Shown here piece by piece: positions 57,037 to 64,000 of a stretch of DNA of 64,000 nucleotides. A program made the translations under genes and the position numbers. Numbering within the stretch: the stretch's first letter is position 1; the number at the start of each line of letters is the position of its first letter. The stretch comes from Polaribacter glomeratus (GTDB lineage: Bacteria > Bacteroidota > Bacteroidia > Flavobacteriales > Flavobacteriaceae): the NCBI RefSeq assembly GCF_002954665.1, contig NZ_MSCM01000002.1, positions 1,048,938 through 1,112,937 on the forward strand, in the 5' to 3' direction. The notes below the pieces were generated by a model. It did not search any database and was not told the origin of the DNA. It saw only the letters and a program-made list of their open reading frames with translations.

Positions 57037-57540
57037 CAATCATTTCACTGCAAGCGAAGTTCTATCTGTCGAGAATATAAAATAAGCAGTGTTTAAAGTT
57101 CTCGTAAAAGAAACATCAGCATCTACTTTTACTAAATATCCTTGACCACTTTCAGCATTATCAAAACTACCTGATGCTATATAATAGCAAGTTGTATTAT
57201 TTGCTTCTTTTTTAAAATGCAATACCTTTATTAGTTGTTGCTGCTAAAGCCATTGTATTATCCTTTACGAATGTGTCATTATAAATTTTACCTAAAACTG
57301 TAGAAGATAGCAAGTATGGTCAATTTAAATTACCAACAGTATGTACTAAACTTCTTTTATAATTTACAGAACTTTTTACAGCCGCATTTGATGTTAAATT
57401 ATCACCATTACTTAAAGTAATCGCTTTTACTGGTGTTGCTGCTGTAATTGTTGGGTGTTATGCTAAACCAGAAGGGATAGTATTGTTTGTTGAAGTATTA
57501 GGTGAAATTAAATGATAATACTTTGTATTATTCATTACAA
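57037..57540 (-). pseudogene. Relic of a T9SS-type surface protein
   Basis: The minus strand reads, across frames, ITAATPVKAITLSNGDNLTS, AAVKSSVNYKRSLVHTVGNL, SSTVLGKIYNDTFVKDNTMA, then YYIASGSFDNAESGQGYLVK and ADVSFTRTLNTAYF. These resemble the repetitive C-terminal region of large Bacteroidota secreted proteins that precedes a sorting domain. Stops and at least one frameshift break it, and no start or sorting tail remains. Confidence 0.55.
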
Positions 57541-57838
57541 TGTATATTTTTCTTTTTGCTGTTTTCCAAGCACAAGGACTATTAGGGTATACTTTCTTAG
57601 ACGGTTTATGTGCTCATATTCCACATGAAATAGCTCTTTTTTTATGAAGTAAACGCACCATTTGTGTTGATTTTTTTACGATCGTTTTGTTTTAATGCTT
57701 TGAACTTTTTTTTATCTAACCATAATAGACAATATTTCTTTGTTGTGTTTTTACAAAACATCTAATTGGTTAAAATATGCATATTTATAATTTCTACTTT
57801 GTCTTATTTTCTCAAAGTCAACTTTTTTGTTAATATAG

Positions 57839-57878
57839 CAAAAAAAAGTCCCGTATAATAAACTGTTTATACGGGACT
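57839..57878 (-). terminator. Terminator of the susC-susD operon
   Basis: AGTCCCGTATAA and TTATACGGGACT form a 12-bp stem at 57847-57878, followed by a U-run in the minus direction. Confidence 0.85.
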
Positions 57879-57941
57879 CTCTAAATCAATTTAAATTTAA
57901 TAGCTATATAAATTTTAAAAAACAGCTACAATATTTACTTT

Positions 57942-58754
57942 CTAATAAGGTTTATTTCTCACTGGTTCACTTAAATGATGCCCAATACCATTTGAAAAGA
58001 TATAATTATGGTTATAAACTTGAGCATCCCATACTTGTGCAGATGCTGGCATTGGTGATGGGCTATATTGTGGATTTCTTTTTCTACCATTTATATTTAT
58101 GAAATCAATCTCATCTCTCATAAGTCCAATTAAACCATCTTGTCCTGGTATTAAAGTTTGGTATACATACCATTCTCCAAATAAAAATAGGGTAGGTCTC
58201 TGGGCAACGTATTCTGTAACTATATGATACATAAGTATTGTTTTTAATTTCTCCATTTCCGCAGGCGTGTCTACATTTTCCATAATTTCTTCTGCTGTAC
58301 CTTCTCTAAGGATGGGAATACCACCAACAAATCCTTCAAAAATGATAGTACTGTTACTTCCTGTAACAGTTCGTAAAATACTTCTACCTTGCAAAAAGGC
58401 CCTGTTGTTAAGTAAAAAATAGGTTCTATTTGTAGTAGCTTTCTGCTGATACAAATCCTCTAACCCTGCTTTTTTAATTGCAGCTAACATATAATCAAAA
58501 CTATCACCATCTATTTGACGCGCTCTAGTCACAGGGTCTAAAACTAACTCACCTGTCTGCACATCCCTCAAAGAATCTAAGCCAAAGTTATTCATAAAGT
58601 CCCATGCGGTAATATCTTTAAAAGAATCTGTGATTGTTAACTCTGGTTTAAATTCAAACTCTTCTTGCAAACCAAGTTCACAACCTAAAAAAATTGAGGC
58701 GGTAAAAAGTACCACTACTATCCGAAAAATTTTCATTTTATTTATTGTTTTCAT
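57942..58754 (-). CDS. Fasciclin (FAS1)-like lipoprotein associated with SusCD
   Basis: This protein of about 270 aa has a lipobox (SIFLGC). FAS1-like features include DYMLAAIKKAGLEDLY, YFLLNNRAFL and LKTILMYHIVTEYV. Proteins of this kind often follow susD in marine PULs and may be surface glycan-binding or adhesion components. The open frame reaches 58781 and overlaps susD. Internal Met codons at 58754 and 58736 fit the signal peptide better; I use 58754. It is the last gene of the SusCD operon. Confidence 0.7.
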   Translation of the reverse strand: MKTINKMKIFRIVVVLFTASIFLGCELGLQEEFEFKPELTITDSFKDITAWDFMNNFGLDSLRDVQTGELVLDPVTRARQIDGDSFDYMLAAIKKAGLEDLYQQKATTNRTYFLLNNRAFLQGRSILRTVTGSNSTIIFEGFVGGIPILREGTAEEIMENVDTPAEMEKLKTILMYHIVTEYVAQRPTLFLFGEWYVYQTLIPGQDGLIGLMRDEIDFININGRKRNPQYSPSPMPASAQVWDAQVYNHNYIFSNGIGHHLSEPVRNKPY

Positions 58755-58767
58755 CTTTGTGTGTTTT

Positions 58768-60330
58768 TTATTCATAACCAAGGTTTTGCTTTAAAAGCGG
58801 ATTTTCTATTAAATGATCATTAAATATTGGAAAAAGTAAACGATTTTGGGTTATCTGTACTCCACCAACTTTTAATAATAATATAGGATTTAGAATTTCT
58901 ATTGCTTTATCTGTTCTGCGTAAATCCCACCATCTTTTTCCTTCTCCAAATAACTCGAAACGTCTTTCATCTAATAAGAAAGACTCTCTTAATTCTTTGG
59001 TTCCGCCAAACTCAAATATATTCACAGGAGGCAGTTTTCTTGCAGTTCTTAGCTGATTTACGATTTCTAAAGACCTTGCTATGCTAATGGCATTGTCTAA
59101 TTGATTTTCTGCTTCAGCTAGCATTAAAAGCATATCTGCATAGCGGTATAAATTAACATCTGTATCATCTTGACTTCTATCATAAGAAATATCTTTACCC
59201 CACTTGGTAAACATAGCTCTTCCAGGTCTTGGTCCTAAATCAACTCCTCCTTCACGAATCATATAATACCTCCAGTCTCCATAGACTGGTATTATAGAAT
59301 CTCTTATGGCACCGTTAGCATCTACTAGGTTAAGCGTTCTTGTTGCAACAGGTGGTGTATTTGGATATTTATTAACCCATCCTAAAGAATCTATCGGAAA
59401 CTTTTCTCTCCATTTTAGGTCAGCATCCTCAGATATAGCGAATTCCTGTATCCCACCATGAAAGAAATTAAAAATACCAGATCTATCTGTATCTATTAAA
59501 TCATAACGGATAGACATAATTAGTTCTGTGCCTTTCTGAATTTTACCTAGCCTACCTTGGTCGTTTGCAAATAAATTAAAATATGCTTCTGTGGTAGTAA
59601 CTAGACTGTGTTCTCCTAGATTAACTAATTTGTCTAAAGCAATCTTTGCTTTATCAAACTCTTTACGCCACATATATACTTCTGCTTGCAAGCAATAAAC
59701 ACTAGCTAAAGAAAATCTGAATTCTCTAGATAAAACGGTAAAAAGACCTTCTGCTTTTATCATATCTGGAATAATCAACTCATCCATTATGGTCATTGGG
59801 TTGGTAGCTGGTCTTGCCGCATCTGTTATATCTATAGCCGTTTCTGTAATAAATGGCACATCGCCCCAAACTCTAACAGCATCAAAATACAATTTTGCTC
59901 TTATGGCTAGTGCTTCTGCTAACAAGTTAGGGTTGGCACCAGAGATGTTTGGTATATTCTCTATGGCTGAATTGGCTCTATAAATAGCACCGTATAGATC
60001 GTTCCATCTCAAAGATCTGTCTCCCCCAAATACATCATTTAATGGATAAGAAGCATTGGTTAATGAAGTTGAAGTACTAAATGCTTGGAAATTATCTGCC
60101 CTAAATTCTCCCCATTGAAGATGCGAGGATCTATAAGTACCTTGTAGGGCATCATAAATAGCAACAACGCCTGCATTGGCATCATCATTATTTAACCAAA
60201 ATTGCGACACCCCTATTTCACTTATCGGATTTTCTTCTGTAATGTCATCACAAGAATAGCCCACCAAAAGCAACATAAGCATGCTAGAAGCAAGTTTTAC
60301 TTGTTTTATAAGTTTTTTATAATTTTTCAT
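58768..60330 (-). CDS. SusD-like glycan-binding outer-membrane lipoprotein
   Basis: This 520-aa SusD/RagB-family lipoprotein (lipobox LLVGYSC) has the N-terminal TPR-rich pattern NAGVVAIYDALQG and IYRANSAIENIPNI. The C-terminal block includes DDTDVNLYRYADMLLMLAEA and LLDERRFELFGEGKRWWDLR. It caps the SusC transporter and captures oligosaccharides at the cell surface. It lies 13 bp after susC. Confidence 0.95.
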   Translation of the reverse strand: MKNYKKLIKQVKLASSMLMLLLVGYSCDDITEENPISEIGVSQFWLNNDDANAGVVAIYDALQGTYRSSHLQWGEFRADNFQAFSTSTSLTNASYPLNDVFGGDRSLRWNDLYGAIYRANSAIENIPNISGANPNLLAEALAIRAKLYFDAVRVWGDVPFITETAIDITDAARPATNPMTIMDELIIPDMIKAEGLFTVLSREFRFSLASVYCLQAEVYMWRKEFDKAKIALDKLVNLGEHSLVTTTEAYFNLFANDQGRLGKIQKGTELIMSIRYDLIDTDRSGIFNFFHGGIQEFAISEDADLKWREKFPIDSLGWVNKYPNTPPVATRTLNLVDANGAIRDSIIPVYGDWRYYMIREGGVDLGPRPGRAMFTKWGKDISYDRSQDDTDVNLYRYADMLLMLAEAENQLDNAISIARSLEIVNQLRTARKLPPVNIFEFGGTKELRESFLLDERRFELFGEGKRWWDLRRTDKAIEILNPILLLKVGGVQITQNRLLFPIFNDHLIENPLLKQNLGYE

Positions 60331-60343
60331 TTTACCTGTTTTT

Positions 60344-63300
60344 TTATTTTAATTGCACTCTTAGTCCTAATATAAATTCACGATCGTTTGGAAATCTCAA
60401 ATTGTCTTCATTTGGTGTTAATGCATCACCTCTTGAGCCAAACTCTGGGTTATACCCATTATAGTTTGTCCATGTTAACACATTATTTACAGCAAAATTT
60501 AAAGAAATATTTTGAACTCCTTTTATTTTTGTAATTAATTCTTTTGGTAGACTATAATTAAGACGAATGTATCTCATCTTTATATAACTACCATCCGTAA
60601 CAAAAAAACTTTGTGGATTGCTACCAAACACATTATTTTGAGCTAAACGCGATAAACGTGGGTATACAGTAATATCTCCTTGTCTTAACCATTGGCCATA
60701 GATACGTTCTGGACCTGGTGTCTCTCCAATTGAATTGGTATCGTTTCTTTCTTGATCCCATCGAGCATAAATATCATGGTTTAAGCTATAGTCAAACTGA
60801 AAACTTAGACCAAAATCTTTGTATTTAATATCATGCGAAAAACCTCCAAAAACATTGGCAAGACCGTTTCCTAAAATTTGTCTATCAAAATCATTAATTA
60901 CAAAATTATAATTACCATCTGCATCTGGAAGATCTTGCCATATAATATCTCCTCCTCTAGACACTACATTTGCAGCTCTATGTCTATTAACAGCATCACC
61001 GGTATATGTTTGACCATTTAATGTATAAACGGGTCTATTAACTATTACACCCTGTGAGTTTGTGAAATCTGCATAAACAACTCTGTTGTTTTCTACAACG
61101 GGCATCAATCTCACTCCATTATCGGTATATGCATTTGATTCATTGTACTGGTATACTCCTAAGTTTTTATAGCCAAAGAAATTACCTATCGGTTGCCCTT
61201 CTTCTATAAGAGTTCTACCTGCTTGAAACTCGGTTCCTCCTGCTAATTTTGTAACTTTATTTTCAAGATATCCAATATTAAAATTACTTGACCACGTAAA
61301 ATCTTCCGTTTTAATAATGGTAGCATTTATGTTTAGATCAAAACCTTTATTTTCTACATTACCAATATTTCGGCGTACAGAACCAAAACCCGTTTCTTCG
61401 GGCAAGGGTACAGAGGCTAAAAGGTCTGTAGTTTCTTTTTGCCAAAAAGTTACATCAAACTCAAGTCTGTTATCAAGCATCACCAAGTTTAGACCTAAAT
61501 CAGTAGAAGTAGTCGTCTCCCATTTTAAATCAGGATTTCCTAAACGCGCTGGTGCAATACCTGCCTCTCCATTATAAGTACTTCCTGGTCTTAATGAACT
61601 AAAAGATTCATATCTCCCTAAACCATCTTCATTACCTACAATACCCCAAGCTGCTTTTAACGTTAATCGATTAATAACTTTATTATCTTTCAGGAAATTT
61701 TCCTTAGCAATATTCCAACCTGCAGATGCAGAAGGGAAATAAGCAAATTTATTGTTTGCCGCAAATTTAGAAGAACCATCTCTTCTAATAGAACCTCCTA
61801 TTAAATATTTGCTTTTATAATCGTATGCAACGGTGCTTACTAATGAAAACATACCTTCTCTACTGTTTTGAGAATTAGAAGTAATAACTTCTGGTGCTGT
61901 ATTGTTAAAAGTCTGTACGCGGTCATTTACAAATTCATTAGCCGAAAAATCAGAACCTTCATCAACTTCTCTTATCACTTGCGATGCGGCAGTAACAACT
62001 AAGCTATGGTCGTTCCATGAATTTACATAACTTAACACATTATCTTGCTGAATTCCATAAGAAAGTGGTATTCTTTCTCTTCCAGAAGGAAACGCATCAC
62101 CATTTGGGTTTTGCAAAATAAGTGGTGTGAAATCTAAAATTTTATCCACTCTAAAAGAAGCTCCAACCATGGTTCTAAACGTAAGATTTTTGATTAACTT
62201 GAAGTTAAGATCATTAAAAATTGTAGCCCTATATGTTTTTCTGCTGTTTACTCCAAAATCAGCCTCAGCCAAAGGATTTCGTTGACCATTAATTCGTCTA
62301 GTATATTCTCCATTTGGTTGGTATAAAGGAAAAAATGGAATACGATCTACAATAGAACCCAAAGCTTCGTTCTCATTTACACCATTTCTATCTTCGAAGG
62401 ATAAATTTACGTTAGTAGCTATGTCTAACCATTCTTTAGGTTTAAGATCTAGTCTAAGGTTTGTATTTACTCTCTTATATCCACTACTTCGTACAATTCC
62501 ATCCTCATTTAAAAAACCAGTATTCCAATAAAATCGAGCTTTTTCAGAACCACCACTCAGCGCTAAGTTTGTTTGTTTTCTTACTGCAGGTCTTGTCATT
62601 AATTTTTGTAAATCGTAAGAATTTCTAAATAATGTACTTAAAGAATCCCTTTGCCAAGGGTGAAGATTTCCTGCCCCACTTCTTGTACCCTCGTAAAAAA
62701 GTCTATCGTCAGCATTAGCCACACGCAAATCACCGACTAATGATGAAATACTTGTAATATTTGAAATATCTAATGTAAGTTCACCAGATTTACCTGTTTT
62801 TGTAGTAATTAACACAACACCATTTGCTCCTCTAGCACCATAAAGAGAAGTACTTGCTGCATCTTTTAATATATCTAAGGTTTTGATATCAGCAGGATCA
62901 ATATTGTCAATATTATCTAACTGCTGTCCATTAACAACATACAAAGGATTTGTACTACCACCCAGAGAAGAAATACCTCTAATTTGAACATCAAAACCTT
63001 GCCCTGGACCATTGTTCGTTCTTATTTGAACCCCAGATACTTTACCTTGAATGGCGTCAAAAGCCTGAATAGGAGTTGATTTCTCTATCTGCTCTGCGCT
63101 TACAGTAGCTACAGAACCTAATATTTTTTCTCTTTTAACTGGCGCATACCCAATAATTACAATCTCATCTAAGGATTCGTTAGAGTCTTGAAGGGTAACA
63201 TTAATAACTTTTTTGTTGCCAATTGTTAACTCTGTTTTTTCAAAGCCCAAAGAAGAAAAAACTAGTATATCTTTTCCGTTTTTGAGATCTAAAGTATATT

Positions 63301-63502
63301 TACCATTAAAATCGGTACTTGTTCCATTGGATGTTCCCTTCTCTACTACAGTAATTCCCGGCAATGGTGTTCCTGAAGTATCTACAACAGTACCTGAAAC
63401 CTGTTGGGCATTTAAATTAGCTCCGGTAAAACTAAAAAACACCAATAATAATAACAACGTAAAACTTTGCATAGGTTTTCTGTTTATTGCTTTTTGTTTC
63501 AT
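60344..63502 (-). CDS. SusC-like TonB-dependent transporter
   Basis: This 1052-aa outer-membrane protein has a signal peptide, then a carboxypeptidase-regulatory-like domain (QQVSGTVVDTSGTPLPGITV). A likely TonB-box region (DEIVIIGYAPVKREK) and the plug domain follow (VQIRGISSLGGSTNPLYVVN, GARGANGVVLITTK). The long beta-barrel ends REFILGLRVQLK. It imports oligosaccharides released by the surface enzymes. It is the first gene of the susC-susD-fasciclin operon, with operator copy 5 upstream. Confidence 0.95.
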   Translation of the reverse strand: MKQKAINRKPMQSFTLLLLLVFFSFTGANLNAQQVSGTVVDTSGTPLPGITVVEKGTSNGTSTDFNGKYTLDLKNGKDILVFSSLGFEKTELTIGNKKVINVTLQDSNESLDEIVIIGYAPVKREKILGSVATVSAEQIEKSTPIQAFDAIQGKVSGVQIRTNNGPGQGFDVQIRGISSLGGSTNPLYVVNGQQLDNIDNIDPADIKTLDILKDAASTSLYGARGANGVVLITTKTGKSGELTLDISNITSISSLVGDLRVANADDRLFYEGTRSGAGNLHPWQRDSLSTLFRNSYDLQKLMTRPAVRKQTNLALSGGSEKARFYWNTGFLNEDGIVRSSGYKRVNTNLRLDLKPKEWLDIATNVNLSFEDRNGVNENEALGSIVDRIPFFPLYQPNGEYTRRINGQRNPLAEADFGVNSRKTYRATIFNDLNFKLIKNLTFRTMVGASFRVDKILDFTPLILQNPNGDAFPSGRERIPLSYGIQQDNVLSYVNSWNDHSLVVTAASQVIREVDEGSDFSANEFVNDRVQTFNNTAPEVITSNSQNSREGMFSLVSTVAYDYKSKYLIGGSIRRDGSSKFAANNKFAYFPSASAGWNIAKENFLKDNKVINRLTLKAAWGIVGNEDGLGRYESFSSLRPGSTYNGEAGIAPARLGNPDLKWETTTSTDLGLNLVMLDNRLEFDVTFWQKETTDLLASVPLPEETGFGSVRRNIGNVENKGFDLNINATIIKTEDFTWSSNFNIGYLENKVTKLAGGTEFQAGRTLIEEGQPIGNFFGYKNLGVYQYNESNAYTDNGVRLMPVVENNRVVYADFTNSQGVIVNRPVYTLNGQTYTGDAVNRHRAANVVSRGGDIIWQDLPDADGNYNFVINDFDRQILGNGLANVFGGFSHDIKYKDFGLSFQFDYSLNHDIYARWDQERNDTNSIGETPGPERIYGQWLRQGDITVYPRLSRLAQNNVFGSNPQSFFVTDGSYIKMRYIRLNYSLPKELITKIKGVQNISLNFAVNNVLTWTNYNGYNPEFGSRGDALTPNEDNLRFPNDREFILGLRVQLK

Positions 63503-63540
63503 ATTAAGTATTTATGTTAAATATTTATTAAATTATGATG

Positions 63541-63593
63541 CTAAATTACATTATTAAGTGAATTGTAAAATCCGAAAAGAGGATGGTTTTCGT
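63541..63593 (-). promoter_or_regulatory. PUL operator/promoter, copy 5 (susC)
   Basis: On the minus strand, the motif at 63593-63567 (left half ACGAAAACCATCC, right half GGATTTT) is followed by TAATTTAG at 63548-63541. The GGA-to-TA distance is 25 bp. It is 39 bp upstream of the susC ATG. Confidence 0.7.
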
Positions 63594-64000
63594 CTTAAAA
63601 CATGTGTTTTTGGTATTATCACTTTAATCCTTGCCTATCCTTTTTTCAGTATAATAAGATACTCTCCCAATCAAAACCTTTCTATAACCCCTTTTTTTGA
63701 TATATTATGGCATGTTCGGACCTATTACCGACCTTTGTGTTATTTATAGGTAATTATAGTGTTTGGTTCAATGTCGACCTATATTAGCTTGTTGGCAGAG
63801 TGTGTTGGTAGGTATCAAAACTTGGAGCATTTACAAAATTTTTATAAAAAGAAACTTCCGATTCATTAAGGTGTTTACGTTTGGCAAATTATTATAGTCT
63901 GCACTGTAGCTTTTCAGTTATGGCTAAAGGCCGTCTATGTAAATAATTAGAATACCAGGTTTTTTTAGCAAGTAATGGTTCTTTGTACTTAATTATAAAT
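63594..64000. other. Gap at the right edge
   Basis: No intact gene is seen. On the minus strand near 63770-63870 a frame reads HLNESEVSFYKNFVNAPSFD, possibly part of a decayed or incoming gene, but it is broken by stops. I do not assign it. Confidence 0.3.

Noticed and set aside
57040..57222. 60-codon minus-strand ORF taken alone as a gene
   Set aside because: Continues upstream in another frame as part of a broken secreted-protein gene.
63558..63749. 63-codon plus-strand ORF at the right edge
   Set aside because: Overlaps operator copy 5 and shows no family pattern or start signal.

Overview
The window is AT-rich chromosomal DNA of a member of the Bacteroidota, most likely a marine Flavobacteriaceae species (Polaribacter-like; inferred, not proven). 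The evidence is the TAnnTTTG promoter elements, a SusC/SusD pair, type IX secretion (T9SS) sorting tails, a reg_prop/Y_Y_Y hybrid two-component regulator, ISAon1-type transposase remains, and housekeeping proteins typical of the family.

Bases 1-16.6 kb are ordinary core genome: the edge of a RhuM-like gene, purK, a Rieske-fold lipoprotein that has lost its His ligands, greA with an attenuator-like leader, a HIT protein, a sensor kinase, a flavin reductase, DUF3127, DUF1456 and VTT-domain proteins, aat, the translation cluster rplM-rpsI-rpsB-tsf, a CBM9/DUF5916 outer-membrane protein, a DUF6370 lipoprotein, glnS, a zinc-ribbon protein, DUF2452, folB and tRNA-Cys(GCA).

Bases 16,583-23,452 are a compact 6.9-kb integrative element inserted in the 3' end of tRNA-Cys, bounded by near-identical 17-bp att repeats. 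It carries a tyrosine integrase, an excisionase-like HTH protein, a primase-like Zn-finger/Toprim protein, a D5-type helicase, two unknown proteins and an HTH protein that may resemble phage small terminases. It has no capsid, tail or conjugation genes, so it looks like a satellite or minimal integrative element. Next to its right end is a graveyard with a decayed ISAon1-family transposase and a fragment of an RND efflux pump.

Bases 24.8-63.6 kb are a large polysaccharide-utilization locus. The enzymes include a NodB-like T9SS protein, GH109, GH2, two SGNH sialate-O-acetylesterase-like proteins, a BNR_4 beta-propeller protein resembling ulvan lyases, an alpha/beta-hydrolase esterase, two S1 sulfatases, DUF2264 (GH154-like), GH88 and a beta-helix protein with a C-terminal DNRLRE/CBM96-like domain. 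They are followed by a CE6-like esterase, two tandem T9SS surface proteins, a fasciclin lipoprotein and SusD/SusC. A 1358-residue hybrid two-component regulator sits in the middle. The gene set fits a sulfated, acetylated, uronate-containing glycan (ulvan-like, or a glycosaminoglycan-like polymer given GH109); the exact substrate cannot be read from sequence.

The most striking signal is a 27-bp motif present five times. Each copy lies upstream of a PUL transcription unit, in the same orientation as its gene, with its GGA exactly 25 bp from a TAnnTTTG-like -7 element. It appears to define the local regulon. The locus also holds several gene relics: a duplicated GH88 with an internal deletion, part of a Gfo/Idh/MocA gene and a T9SS surface protein. 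These suggest repeated gain and loss of modules.
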